64,000 nucleotides of DNA from Caballeronia peredens (GCA_001544595.2 FCOH02000010.1:124001-188000); one strand, 5' to 3'. Numbered from the stretch's first letter, positions 36,912 to 46,131 are shown. Notes: generated from the letters alone by a model not told the origin. A program made the numbers and translations.

Positions 36912-37113
36912 AGTTTTACCATTGATGGGCACTGAGCTGCCATCCATGGGCATGCCGTTCACGTACAGCGCGGTCCTTCACCATAAAAGATTCGACATTG
37001 GGCAGCCTTTTTCTCGTGAAACTACCGTTTCGCTACCGTGTTCACTGATAGGGAAATGAGTTGCCGCGTCATCGATGATGATCCGAGAGGAACTGTTGAT
37101 TCAATGACGAAGG

Positions 37114-37734
37114 TCAAATCAGTTTGTCGGCGAGCGTGCTGTGGTGTTGAAACAATGCACCGGGCTGCACAAATTTAGATGATGTCTTGGTCAACAGGGC
37201 GTTGACAGACACGTATTGCAACGATTCAGGACTAGGGGTCCAAGGAAAGTTTTGAAGCAACTGAGCATCTACTAACTCAGTAGCGACTTCGACAAATTGC
37301 TGAGCCTCAGCCCTTGCTTGCTCTGGACTTTCAGCAACCTGCGGCCAAGGGATGTCTGCTACGTTCGCGAACGGAAGCTGAAAACAACGCGACACTTCTT
37401 TGCTGGCGAGAACGAGAGGAACACTTCCAAGTCGTTTCCATGTCGCGAAGTTTTCGCGGATAGCGACGTCACGCGCGTCTGCCAGCCAATCGACCTTGAA
37501 ATTGCAGAGTTCGACACACACGTCGACAAAAAGGAGGTCCTCTTCTTGAAAAGCGCTTGCGCTGAAGAGGCCTTTTTGATGAGCGCGTGTTACTTCACGA
37601 GAATCGATAAATGCAACCAACGCGTTTGCATCTTGGGGAAGCTCGCTGAAGAAAACTTGCGCAGGAACCAGCATGCCAAAAGACTGAGAGGTTCGAAGAG
37701 TGCGGGTATCGTCTGCAAAGATGGACGTGTTCAT
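37114..37734 (-). CDS. Family A protein, copy A1 (206 aa, unknown)
   Basis: One of three paralogues in this island (with 40059 and 43650). Shared features: an N-terminal strand region with ALVAFIDSREV, the central motif FKVDWLADARD (W-L-A/S-D in all copies), a following amphipathic helix ATWKRLGSVPLVLAS, and a C-terminal VSVNALL segment. No catalytic residues or known fold are recognised. The start is set at ATG 37734; CTTTTAGA lies just upstream on the minus strand. It lies directly downstream of the DNA methyltransferase gene (135 bp, same strand), so the two may be cotranscribed. Confidence 0.7.
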   Translation of the reverse strand: MNTSIFADDTRTLRTSQSFGMLVPAQVFFSELPQDANALVAFIDSREVTRAHQKGLFSASAFQEEDLLFVDVCVELCNFKVDWLADARDVAIRENFATWKRLGSVPLVLASKEVSRCFQLPFANVADIPWPQVAESPEQARAEAQQFVEVATELVDAQLLQNFPWTPSPESLQYVSVNALLTKTSSKFVQPGALFQHHSTLADKLI

Positions 37735-37868
37735 AGTAATGGTTCTAAAAGTGTAGGCAGATGGAGTCAACGCCTAGCCCTACTGGCAAACCTCCAGACT
37801 TCGATCTGAAGTCTGGATAAGAGTTTTCTCGGACGTTTACTCAATCAATCGGGCGAAATTGCGAGAAA

Positions 37869-39230
37869 TCAGCGGGTAGGGCACGGACTTGTAGTTTTGG
37901 CAGCGCTGACGTGCGCGTTAAAAAGAGCTTCTCCAATCCGTGTAACAAGCCCCACTACCAGGGCGTTGCCCATTAACATCGCACGAGCGACGTCGCTAAC
38001 ACCGGAGACGTCCGTAAACCCACGCGGGAAACCGTTGAGTTCTTCTAGCTCTTCCGGAGTTAGCCGCCGGAGTCTCCCTGAATGGCTGGCCACAACATGC
38101 TTGGTCCGCGTCGCGCTGGTCCCCCCTTCGGAAGTAATAATGGTTCTGGAAGGTCGGTCGAGTGGGTCTGGGAACGCCATTGCCCCTTCCGAGTATTCAT
38201 ACTCGAACCCATCCTTGAATCGGAGAGCTTTCTTCGCCGCTTTTGCTGCCGCCCACTTTGGCTTGTCAGCGTCCGATACGTAGAAATTTGTCGGGACCGG
38301 GCCGGTCTTACGAACGACGTCTCCTAACGTCAACGCGCCTACACTACCGGTAAAGTCCGAGAAATCACTTAGCGCGGCAGGTGTAACCTGCGAAGTCCAT
38401 ACGTAACCGTCGAGCATCAATCCGGCGTTTTCGAAACGGGTTTTGCCATTTGAAAGTGCGCGATAGGACATTTGTTCCTGAAACGGGTCGTTCCGTACGC
38501 GGAAAGCTGGGGCCCCACCATCGTATTGATTTGCAGGCTTGGCCGGCAGGGCGCGAGTTAGGGTAGACCGCATAAACCAGTCAGCCGAGTTCGTAGCCAT
38601 ATCTCGCTTCGCTTTTTGAAAGACGTCGGTATTCTCGTGATACGCAACGATGAAGGTACGGCGTCGGCGTTGCGAGAACCCGTAGTCTGCGGCGTTAACT
38701 ACGCGCCATTCGGCCGCGTACCCAAGCTGGAACAGCGTGGACAAGACCATGGAGAAGTCTCGGCCCCGGCACAGAGCGGGCGACGAAATCAACCGGTCCA
38801 CGTTTTCAAGAATAAGATATTTGACGGGCTTTCCGTCGGCAAGTCGCTGCTTGAGCAACTCTGCAATCGACCACCAGAGAACGCCCTTCTTACCCGCGAT
38901 GCCTGCCGATTTCGACAGCGGTTTGGCAACAGAATAGTCTTGGCAGGGGAAGCCGCCGACCACGACATCCGGGTCGGCAGCGCGGATAGCATCGCGTCCT
39001 GCATCTGAATTCAAGACGGCCGCAATGTCCTCGTTCAGGTGAATATCACCCGACCACCGGGCTTTGTACACGTTGCTTGCGTGCTGTACCTTGCGGCTCG
39101 GTTCAAACTGATTGCTGAGATTGACGTGAAATGGGCTTCCGTGGACCCGTTCGAGACCAAGTCTAAAGCCGCCGACACCGGCAAAGAGTTCCATCGTATT
39201 GAGATGAATCGAAGTATTAACTGAAGACAC
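37869..39230 (-). CDS. DNA (cytosine-5-)-methyltransferase
   Basis: A 453-residue C5 methyltransferase of the Dcm/M.HhaI class. Motif I ELFAGVGGFRLGLE is at residues 14-27, motif IV GGFPCQDYSVA with the catalytic Cys96, motif VI LILENVDRL at 140-148, motif VIII QRRRRTFIVAY, and motifs IX-X RRLTPEELEELNGFPRGFT with GNALVVGLV. A long insert (about 200-350) is the target-recognition region. It methylates cytosine in a DNA sequence that cannot be predicted here. No restriction endonuclease is recognised next to it; the neighbour is family A1. Start is GTG 39230 (ATG 39194 possible). Confidence 0.93.
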   Translation of the reverse strand: MSSVNTSIHLNTMELFAGVGGFRLGLERVHGSPFHVNLSNQFEPSRKVQHASNVYKARWSGDIHLNEDIAAVLNSDAGRDAIRAADPDVVVGGFPCQDYSVAKPLSKSAGIAGKKGVLWWSIAELLKQRLADGKPVKYLILENVDRLISSPALCRGRDFSMVLSTLFQLGYAAEWRVVNAADYGFSQRRRRTFIVAYHENTDVFQKAKRDMATNSADWFMRSTLTRALPAKPANQYDGGAPAFRVRNDPFQEQMSYRALSNGKTRFENAGLMLDGYVWTSQVTPAALSDFSDFTGSVGALTLGDVVRKTGPVPTNFYVSDADKPKWAAAKAAKKALRFKDGFEYEYSEGAMAFPDPLDRPSRTIITSEGGTSATRTKHVVASHSGRLRRLTPEELEELNGFPRGFTDVSGVSDVARAMLMGNALVVGLVTRIGEALFNAHVSAAKTTSPCPTR

Positions 39231-39378
39231 CGTATTTCCAAGTTGGGGAGGTGTCCAGTTAAGGGAGCGGTGTTTAAACGCTCCAAGTCGTCGGCGTGCT
39301 GCTGGTTTTAGGTTTTCACTGTGAGAATTAGAGAAACGCGGGCCGCGCAGCAGTGTTAGGCACTGCGCTTACGGCTTC

Positions 39379-39703
39379 GACGTCGAGTGGCGATGTGAGC
39401 CGGCTCAATCGCGCTCGACTACGTCGAGGCGGCACTGGTCCTTGAGCAGGTGGACGGCGCTCTAGTCGTTGTTTATGCGCTTCAGATAGCATTGCGTCGG
39501 TACTGCACCGGTCGAGTCCCTTGCTGGACTCCCTCGAAGGACTGTTCGAGGCGACGAAGTTTTACGCGTCTATCGTTGCGGAGAGCATGACGGATCGAGC
39601 GCGCACAAAGCTATCGCCGGACCGCGGCCACGAGCGCCTGGTCTACGGCCTCATCAGCGCTGCCGGTGCTGTGACGTTCAATCTAGGCAAGTTGCGCGGT
39701 TAG
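39379..39703 (+). pseudogene. Decayed copy of family B
   Basis: DNA-level relic of the gene at 42981. One frame encodes SIALDYVEAALVLEQVDGAL, against SIVLDYGDAASVLERVDGAL in B1. After a frame change the next gives LEGLFEATKFYASIVAES and LISAAGAVTFNL, against LDGLLQSTRLYASIVAEN and SISAAGAVTLHA. The N-terminal region between the VEW motif and SIxLDY has been deleted. It precedes A2 as intact B1 precedes A3. Confidence 0.8.
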
Positions 39704-39720
39704 GGGCGGCTTCGCCTCCA

Positions 39721-39971
39721 CCTAAAACGTGTTGCAAAGGCATGAATCGCGCGTGGCGCTGATTCGCGGCACCCCATCCATTTTGGATGACCATTGTTTT
39801 TCGCTTTAGAACTGCGATTGCGACGTAGCCCAAGGGTGTGGCGACCGCTTCGCGCCGGAACAAGATTGCCGTACCGGCGCGTGGCAAACGCTCATTCAAT
39901 CTCTGCCCACGGAGGGCGACACCACCTAAAACCGCTTTTGTCGCCTTCAGTCAACGCGACACCGTTTTAGA
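39721..39971. promoter_or_regulatory. Cluster of four TTTTAG-type motifs upstream of A2
   Basis: Copies at 39721-39728 (CCTAAAAC, minus), 39803-39810 (GCTTTAGA), 39925-39932 (CCTAAAAC, minus) and 39964-39971 (GTTTTAGA). The last is 88 bp before the A2 start. The role, promoter element or protein-binding site, is inferred only from recurrence. Confidence 0.35.
39838..39915 (+). repeat. Diverged repeat shared with 44609-44690
   Basis: The two stretches align as GTGGCGACCGCTTCGCGCCG and GTGCCGACCGCTTCCACGCG, then both carry GGCGCGTGGCAAACG. Both encode, in one frame, ARGKR followed by N-x-C-x-R. It may be a short conserved peptide gene or just non-coding module sequence. It lies between the decayed B copy and A2. 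Confidence 0.45.
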
Positions 39972-40058
39972 TTTCTGCAGTTTTCCATGCGTTCGCTATA
40001 TGTCACAGCAGCACTTCGATAGCTGCTTCACCTGACAGGACACACGGGAAATCCAACC

Positions 40059-40724
40059 ATGCCTAAAAATACGCTTTTCGATACCACGTTCTCTATGCTG
40101 GCTATTGGCGGCCTTAGTCGGAACGCCGAGTTCAAGTCTTCGTGCCAAATGGCGAAGCAGTTTCCGGGAAACTTGCCTGTCTTGAATGCAACGGTGGACC
40201 CTTCAGAGTTCAATACCTTTATGCAGGCACATCAGAACGGAAATGCCCCCAGTTGCTTCGGATTCGGAAATATAGCGAGCCTTTCGCGAGCAGGTGACAA
40301 GATGCAGATTATGACCATTCGCTTTCAGGTCGGTGGCGTGCAGTTCTATTGGCTCGCAGATATGTCTGACGGTGATGTTTGGCGCGCAGTTGATGCGTGG
40401 AGAAAGCGCGGGCAGGTCCCCATCGCAATTGGCCATTCAGACCAAATGGCCTATGTAGTCATAGACTATGCTGCAGGCAGCATGACGCTCGACCGCTTCA
40501 GGGACCAAATTCGTTCGGAGCCTTCGCAAGAATTCTTTGACATGGTCAGCGATGTTGCGAGCAGTGGATTTGTCGAGGCCCAGGCTACTACCGACATTCC
40601 GGATACCCCTCTGGACCGGGTCATTGTCAACCTGCTTGTGAGTCCCCGCCAGCAGCAATATGTACACGGCAATGTGATGCGCGACAAGCCTGTGATGGCA
40701 GACGGGGGAATGTCGGTGCACTGA
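40059..40724 (+). CDS. Family A protein, copy A2 (221 aa, unknown)
   Basis: Paralogue of A1 and A3. It has an N-terminal LPVLNATVDPSEFNTFM block (compare FPVLTASLDHHDYEAL in A3), the central VQFYWLADMSD motif, the helix AWRKRGQVPIAIGH, and a C-terminal RVIVNLLVSPRQ. Start ATG 40059 follows a GGGAAA-type purine run. Ends at a strong terminator. Preceded by the decayed family-B copy and the motif cluster. Neither membrane segment nor known enzyme motif is visible. Confidence 0.75.
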   Translation: MPKNTLFDTTFSMLAIGGLSRNAEFKSSCQMAKQFPGNLPVLNATVDPSEFNTFMQAHQNGNAPSCFGFGNIASLSRAGDKMQIMTIRFQVGGVQFYWLADMSDGDVWRAVDAWRKRGQVPIAIGHSDQMAYVVIDYAAGSMTLDRFRDQIRSEPSQEFFDMVSDVASSGFVEAQATTDIPDTPLDRVIVNLLVSPRQQQYVHGNVMRDKPVMADGGMSVH

Positions 40725-40739
40725 GGCTGGAATGATTAG

Positions 40740-40770
40740 AAATCGCGGCTTTGATAAGCCGCGATTTTTT
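40740..40770 (+). terminator. Intrinsic terminator after A2
   Basis: A perfect 12-bp stem, AAATCGCGGCTT (40740-40751) with AAGCCGCGATTT (40756-40767), a TGAT loop and trailing T residues, 16 bp after the stop codon. Confidence 0.88.
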
Positions 40771-41883
40771 AATACTTGTTCTGATTTTTCCAAACAAGCG
40801 CTATGCCGGCCCTTTTGTGATGGAACACGCCGCCAACATTGGCTTGACGTTCGTCGCGTTTGTCTGCCCGTTGACGTCAAAGTCGTTCAATCGCAGTAAG
40901 AAAATCGAACAAGGCTTGGCGGTGCTGAAAGGATCGATGCCACAGCCTGCTCGTGCGATGGCTTCTCAAAACCGACTCTGTCTAGGCTTCTTTGGCCAAC
41001 TTCGCAGTCACAAGCAGCGTCCTGAAACGTAAAGTCGGTCAGCATTGCGATGTGGTACAGGATAGAGTCGGCTCAGCCACGCGTGCCGACCCCGCTCTCG
41101 GCTAGCCGAGAGCCCTCTGGCATCTCAATGGCGCACTTGTGGTTCGGATAGACGTTCAATTTGCGTGCCGAGTCGTTTATGAACGACCGATGGAGATAGA
41201 GAAGTGCTGCCGGTGGCTCGACGGGACGATCGGCGATTTGGTGTAAGGCCGGATCCTGCCGGCAGGCTCGGTTCTACCAACGTCGGAACCGTAGCGGTTT
41301 ACCCTGCCTGAGACAGGATGGCATAAGAGGCTTAGCGTCGTAGGGTAAGGTGGCTATCGAACTCTTGGTAGCCAAACTTTCGAAATGACTCGGCTCACAG
41401 GCCAGACCTCGCTGCACGGCTGCGGCCGAAGCCGAGAGGACCGCGTTGGACAGTCAAGAGCAATTTGCCAGACTCGACCGGGACGGCGACACCAACGCGC
41501 AATGTCTTGGGGTGGGTTATCCACGTCAAGATAATCGTGTGATTGCGCTAGTTTGATCTATACTCAAGTCGCGCGGTGAGTCACGCGCGCCTATTCGCGG
41601 GTTAGAAGTAAAATTATATTGATACCTGCCGTCTTCCTCGCTTCGTCTGCAGCTTCGCGTGTATTTGAAAGAGAGCGTATTGGCTTGTCTCTGTGGGGCT
41701 GCGATCCCGACAGGATGCCACGATTTTACTTGCACATGCCGTCGCCAAGCTTAACGATGATCGGCATGTGGCGGAACCGGAGCGTTTGCGAGCAGTCCTT
41801 TTCGCTGAAGTTATTGCGCTCGCGCATTGATGCCGCCCCACGTCAAAAGCTCCTAGGCGTATGACAAACTGGTAGACAGCCAG
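40771..41883. other. 1.1-kb stretch without a supported gene
   Basis: Short ORFs occur on both strands but none has a ribosome site, family similarity or consistent codon bias. The region contains a perfect 20-bp palindrome GCTCTCGGCTAGCCGAGAGC (41094-41113). An AT-rich segment at 41530-41630 could hold the promoter of the family-C gene. It may be decayed module sequence. Confidence 0.4.
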
Positions 41884-42351
41884 ATGAGCAAGCACATCGA
41901 TAATCCGTGTAGTCGGTCAACTCAGTTGGTCTCAGTAGATGAAGTTACAGCAAATGAGCAACTGTCTTCTGCACGGCTCTCCCGGGCAGGCGTGCTCCTG
42001 CGGGACAGCCGCTCGACAGTAACTCCGCCATCCGCACGGATAGTGGCCGCCTTTGATGCCATTTACCTGTGCTGCCTGCGCTTCAAAGATTTGAGTTCGC
42101 AAGGGGAAAATGATGTCAAAAATGCGAACTCCGATGTTGTCTTGGCCGTAGCAGACTTGATTGCGGCAACGACAGAAAAGCTTGGCATACCTCCGGACGG
42201 TGTTGACCTTGCCCTCCGACTTATGAAATGGAGCTTTTTCGGGCTCGAGAAGGACATGCCGTGCACGCCTGCGCGTGCATCGGATCTCGCAGAAGCGGTA
42301 TTACGCGAAACAAAGCGTTTGCATTTGAATAGCGGCGACAGCCGGTTTTAG
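41884..42351 (+). CDS. Family C protein, intact copy (155 aa, unknown)
   Basis: The intact paralogue of the broken gene at 31369. Helical character: RIVAAFDAIYLCCLRFKDL, SDVVLAVADLIAATTEKLGI, then VDLALRLMKWSFFGLEKDMP and LAEAVLRETKRLHL. The arrangement of two long helices around a short polar loop recalls HEPN-like bundles, but the R-x4-6-H signature is not seen, so this is only a suggestion. The start ATGAGCAAGCAC is shared with the relic. It opens the order C, B1, A3 on this strand. A GGTTTTAGG motif overlaps its stop codon. Confidence 0.65.
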   Translation: MSKHIDNPCSRSTQLVSVDEVTANEQLSSARLSRAGVLLRDSRSTVTPPSARIVAAFDAIYLCCLRFKDLSSQGENDVKNANSDVVLAVADLIAATTEKLGIPPDGVDLALRLMKWSFFGLEKDMPCTPARASDLAEAVLRETKRLHLNSGDSRF

Positions 42352-42433
42352 GTCGCGAGCTCAAGCCAATTGGTGTGCAGGCTTTTGTAAGATGAGATGC
42401 AGCCCGGATACACACTGACGTTGCGGTGTATCT

Positions 42434-42930
42434 AGGAGACGGTCGCTGTCCGAGCGTCGAGCCTGTCTGCGACGGATTGCGTATCAATTGAGAAGATTCG
42501 AAGTCGCAGCGCGCTTTGGTCGCACAGGCCTTTCCGTCACCCCCCAGGGCCGTATCGCGTGGCAAATTGCTGTGTACTTTTCACCCACGAGACGCTTCCG
42601 CATCTGAACGCGGATATACGCCTGTTTGCGGCATATCGGATTGACGCTAAGTGCAAGCAAAGAGTGGCGAACGCATCAAGCGAAGTTGAGCGGCGGTGAT
42701 ATGACCTGCACTGGTTGGAAGACAGCGATGCGCCGCATCGACTCGGAGTTCGACATACCACAGTTCGTCGCGTCAGCACTTGTGCGCACCCTCGCATCGC
42801 ACAACTTTCGGCTACCCAACTCGGCACGCGAAAGGTTCGCAAAGCTGCCGACAGCGTCGTTCTCCGCATCGAACAAATTGTTCGAGAGGCTTTTAGCGAA
42901 GATGTGCATCGGAGCGACGCCGATGACTGA
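42434..42930 (+). pseudogene. Coding-like remnant with an internal stop
   Basis: One frame stays open from 42436 to 42696, meets TGA at 42697-42699, then stays open to 42930 with YDLHWLEDSDAPHRL right after the stop. The LHWLEDSD piece resembles the W-L-A/S-D motif of family A (VHWLSDAN, FYWLADMSD), hinting at a very decayed A-like gene; the rest does not align by eye. No start codon or ribosome site is evident. Low support. Confidence 0.25.
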
Positions 42931-42980
42931 CTTTACCGAAGCGGAGACCGCATCCGTGTCTGGCGGTAGATGGTGACGCC

Positions 42981-43400
42981 ATGATGGTTGTAACCGTTCC
43001 ACCCTACATGGAAGTCGAATGGGCCTCCCGAACTGCAGATTGGCTCATTCCCTACAACACGACCGATTGGGGCAGTGGGCCAGTGCAGACGATGCTTCGG
43101 CTTGGTACCGGGTCAATCGTGCTCGACTACGGTGATGCTGCATCGGTCCTTGAACGGGTGGACGGCGCTCTAACCGTTGTTTACGTGCTTTCAGATTGCG
43201 TCGCATCGGTTCGCTACAAGTGGAATTCCATGCTTCTCCAGTCTCTTGACGGGCTGCTTCAATCCACGAGGCTCTACGCGTCTATCGTCGCCGAGAACAC
43301 GGCCTACCGAGAGCGCGCAAACGTCTTGACGGACCGGGCTCAGCTACATCAAGTCTATGGGTCGATTAGCGCCGCTGGCGCGGTCACCCTCCACGCGTAA
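42981..43400 (+). CDS. Family B protein, copy B1 (139 aa, unknown)
   Basis: A 139-residue protein sharing two blocks with the genes at 47897 and 47144 and with the relic at 39379. Block 1: EVEWASRTADWLIPYN (B3: EIDWNAQAANILVPHN). Block 2: GTGSIVLDY, then DGALTVVYVL and VRYKW (B3: GNGPIAFEP, DGSLFVFFL, VRYSW). The pattern suggests a small alpha/beta domain. No catalytic residues are evident. It precedes A3 by 250 bp on the same strand, as the relic precedes A2, so B and A look like partners. Confidence 0.7.
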   Translation: MMVVTVPPYMEVEWASRTADWLIPYNTTDWGSGPVQTMLRLGTGSIVLDYGDAASVLERVDGALTVVYVLSDCVASVRYKWNSMLLQSLDGLLQSTRLYASIVAENTAYRERANVLTDRAQLHQVYGSISAAGAVTLHA

Positions 43401-43490
43401 ATAAGTTGCGTTTCTCCGACGGGTTCGTCGGTCGACAAACGTCATCGGATAGATGAGGGCTACGAGCGGTTGCTTCGCAGTACGGCATCC

Positions 43491-43521
43491 GTTTTAGATG
43501 TTCACCGTGTTTCATTTTAGA
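43491..43521 (+). promoter_or_regulatory. Two TTTTAGA motifs upstream of A3
   Basis: GTTTTAGA at 43491-43498 and ATTTTAGA at 43514-43521, 23 bp apart, followed by CGCTATATGTCTCAGGCAGC. The same CGCTATATGTC block occurs before A2 (near 39990), so the leader sequences of A2 and A3 are related. Confidence 0.4.
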
Positions 43522-43649
43522 AAACGCGATCCCGACAGTACATCGCTATATGTCTCAGGCAGCAACGTCGCTTTCACGACAGCGATAGCTGCCCAGACAA
43601 ACCCAGAGCCGGCGGATAGCCGGAAGTCCAGAAAAACCCAAGGTAGAAT

Positions 43650-44303
43650 ATGAACTACGAAATCGAAGACAGCAGTGGATTGTTTGCATTAGGGGGAATC
43701 GCCGCAGCCTGGCAATTCAGAGACGGATTCCCTCTGGCTCGAGCTGTACTTGCTGACTTCCCTGTTTTGACTGCGTCCCTTGACCATCACGATTACGAGG
43801 CTTTAGACGTAGCGTTGAAGGCAGACGCCCCCGTGTCGCTCACGTCCCAGACGGTGCAACACGCTTCAGCTCAACTGCATCAGTTCACGCTTACGACCTG
43901 GGGCCTCCATGTCCACTGGTTATCCGATGCAAACGCCTCAGAAATCAGGGCCGCAATGAGGACTTGGAAGAGCGCTGGCGAGAGTGCCTTCGCACTGTTG
44001 CTACCCGACACTGCCCCGTACAACTGTCTTTTCGGCAAGGTGGGCTTTGCCCTCCCGTCCAGTTCCGCAGCGCTCAAGCCTCACAAAGCGCAGGCCGCAA
44101 CATCGTTCTCGCCCGAGCTGATTACAGCGATGGTTGCGGTTGGAAACCGCCTCAAACGCGCGAGCGTCTTAGGCGATGGCGCATCGATTCAGCGTCATGC
44201 AGTCAACCTGCTGTTGGCGGGGAGCATGGAAGACCAGTTGAGTCATCCCGGCTCGATTGCAAGCGTATTGCACGCGAGCCAAGCACCGTACACCCGGCAT
44301 TGA
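43650..44303 (+). CDS. Family A protein, copy A3 (217 aa, unknown)
   Basis: Paralogue of A1 and A2: FPVLTASLDHHDYEALDVAL near residue 35, the central GLHVHWLSDANASEIRA, the helix RTWKSAGESAFALLLPD, and a C-terminal QRHAVNLLLAGSMEDQL. Length agrees with the other copies within a few residues. AAGGTAGA precedes ATG 43650. A terminator follows. The family seems to keep fold-defining hydrophobics but no obvious active site, which suits a binding or immunity role; that is only a guess. Confidence 0.75.
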   Translation: MNYEIEDSSGLFALGGIAAAWQFRDGFPLARAVLADFPVLTASLDHHDYEALDVALKADAPVSLTSQTVQHASAQLHQFTLTTWGLHVHWLSDANASEIRAAMRTWKSAGESAFALLLPDTAPYNCLFGKVGFALPSSSAALKPHKAQAATSFSPELITAMVAVGNRLKRASVLGDGASIQRHAVNLLLAGSMEDQLSHPGSIASVLHASQAPYTRH

Positions 44304-44316
44304 ATCGACCCGATAT

Positions 44317-44344
44317 GCCGCAGAGATCGTTCGCTGCGGCTTTT
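44317..44344 (+). terminator. Intrinsic terminator after A3
   Basis: GCCGCAG (44317-44323) pairs with CTGCGGC (44334-44340) and TTTT follows, 14 bp past the stop codon. Confidence 0.75.
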
Positions 44345-45033
44345 ATCCAGGCGAAATCGGGTGCTTGGTGATTGCACAACGTCGTTAATTTGAGGGTGCT
44401 AAGTCGGCTGTGTTCTGTTTTCGCGGGCCAGCAGACCACCCCTTTTTTTGGGGGCGACGAGCACCGCTATGGGTGCCTTTCACACTCCGTCGCAGCGAGC
44501 CTCATCGCGTGGCGAGGAGGCGCCTGCGCGCTCCATTTCTTCTTGCGGAATCAAGGCTGCCCGTTCACAGCTTAATCTCCGCTGCTCGGCGCAGGCGTGC
44601 TTGAGGACGTGCCGACCGCTTCCACGCGAACCCGACCGACCGTGCAGGCGCGTGGCAAACGTCCGATCAACTTCTGCGCACGACTACCGATTCGCCTCTG
44701 CGACATCATTCGCACGCCAGCCGACCGCAGTCATGCATGCCCGGATTTGCCGCACAGGGCAACGGCAAGTTGCCGTCCATCCTCTGCTTGTCAGGGAGCA
44801 GCGAAATAACACCCAATGTTCTCGAAACGCGTCTTTTTTCGCGTGGCGCCACAAAAATCCACTTTCTGCTCATGCGTTTGCCGTGATGCGCTTCGCGGCA
44901 TGCTGAAGGAGACTTTCTGTGGGAGATCGCGTCGATGGTGATCTGGTAGCCTCCTCTGTCTGCCGAGCGTGCTTGCGCGCGCCGACCATGAAGGGCGCTT
45001 CAGTCCCGAAGTCGACAAGCATTCGCAGTCAAA
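44345..45033. other. Gene-poor stretch with a module repeat
   Basis: No supported gene. It includes the diverged repeat of 39838-39915 at 44609-44690 (frame encoding PTVQARGKRPINFCAR), so this looks like leftover module DNA. Local codon bias does not favour any frame. Confidence 0.4.
44609..44690 (+). repeat. Diverged repeat shared with 39838-39915
   Basis: Second copy of the ARGKR-encoding segment; see the copy at 39838 for the alignment. Here it lies downstream of A3, there upstream of A2. Confidence 0.45.
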
Positions 45034-46131
45034 CTAAGTGCGCTTGCGTGGACGCAGCCTTATTCTCGGGTTGTGCGCAAATAGAACGGCGCCCTGGCGC
45101 GGCACCAAGGAAGCTTGCTCTTCTCCTTGCCGAAGCCGGAGTAGCGATGCCTCGAATTCTTCCCATCGACCGGATTGTCGAAGACGTTGGTAAAAGGAAC
45201 TCACTTTCGTTGCGTTTCCCAACATTCCGTTCACACTGCGCCACCCCATCCCGGTCGCGAGTTTGATAAGAATTGCATCTATTAGCGTTCGGTCATCGTT
45301 CGAGGCTTCTAAATGATAGGGTCGGACGATATGTTTCAGTTGTGACCATTCGGTGTCGGCGAGACCCCATCCATTCGGTCCTTCAATGAGGTTCGTGTTC
45401 TTCAGTATGGGATTCAGATTTTCCAGAGCACCTTGACTCGACTGAAGTGTGAACTCGACTGGTTGTTCTCCACCCCAGGAGAAAGCCTGCTCTTGTGGTT
45501 TCAAGCGATGCAAAGACATCGAAGACGCGACAAAAACTCGCCCGTGAAGCGAACCTGTGAGCACGCCATCAGCCAGCAGCTTCGGCAATTCAAGGCCAAT
45601 AGCTCTACGCAAAGCGTTCGCGCGGATGGAAGCAAACGCTTCGCGTGCCGACGGAAAGAAATACATCCACTGGAGAAGCGCTGGTTTAGGCGGTGTTGCC
45701 CATATGCGGCGGGACAATCCGCGATGTATCAGTACACAGCCAAGGCCTTTTGCCTGCATTACCGGCGCAACAATTTGGTCGAGGCTTGTCGGGCGATAAA
45801 GATGATTGAAGAAGATAGAGTTTGGCGTGAAAAGTGCCTTAACTACAACCAGGGCAGGAATCAGCACGCGCAAGCCTAGATAGTGCGCGACGTAGATTTT
45901 GTGAGAGTCACCCGGGCCGCAGTAATGCATGCCTGACAAGGCTAGATATTCCGCCGAGTCCGAGACTTCCCAATCGTCGAAATTTGTCGTAAATCTGAGC
46001 TTGGTTTTACCAGACTCTCGCATTTTGACCCGCCATAACGAAGATGCCTCTATCCAATCTACGCTACCGTCGTTGTCAATTACTTTCCCTTCTAATCGCC
46101 CGTTCTTGCGTTCAATCGAATGCAGCCACAT
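45034..46131 (-). CDS. Unknown protein with a C-terminal IS4/IS5-type transposase N-domain
   Basis: A 365-residue protein. Residues 1-240 are unrecognised: a WIEASSLWRVKMRESG start, LRVLIPALVVVKALFTPNSI near 90-110, and YRPTSLDQI. Residues about 255-335 (GWGLADTEWSQLKHIVRPYH, then DRTLIDAILIKLATGMGWRS and FYQRLRQSGRWEEFE) match the N-terminal DNA-binding domain of IS5/IS4-family transposases (DUF4096-like). The DDE catalytic domain is absent, so this is a domestication or fusion, not a truncated IS. It lies downstream of tnsABC on the same strand, so a role in target binding is conceivable. The first part faintly recalls TnsE; weak. Confidence 0.65.
   Translation of the reverse strand: MWLHSIERKNGRLEGKVIDNDGSVDWIEASSLWRVKMRESGKTKLRFTTNFDDWEVSDSAEYLALSGMHYCGPGDSHKIYVAHYLGLRVLIPALVVVKALFTPNSIFFNHLYRPTSLDQIVAPVMQAKGLGCVLIHRGLSRRIWATPPKPALLQWMYFFPSAREAFASIRANALRRAIGLELPKLLADGVLTGSLHGRVFVASSMSLHRLKPQEQAFSWGGEQPVEFTLQSSQGALENLNPILKNTNLIEGPNGWGLADTEWSQLKHIVRPYHLEASNDDRTLIDAILIKLATGMGWRSVNGMLGNATKVSSFYQRLRQSGRWEEFEASLLRLRQGEEQASLVPRQGAVLFAHNPRIRLRPRKRT

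Noticed and set aside
40751-41032. Plus-strand ORF of about 93 aa after A2
   Set aside because: It starts inside the A2 terminator and has no ribosome site or family pattern.
41094-41113. Perfect 20-bp palindrome as a terminator
   Set aside because: It has no loop and no T-run, and no gene ends near it; kept only as a note in the regional entry.
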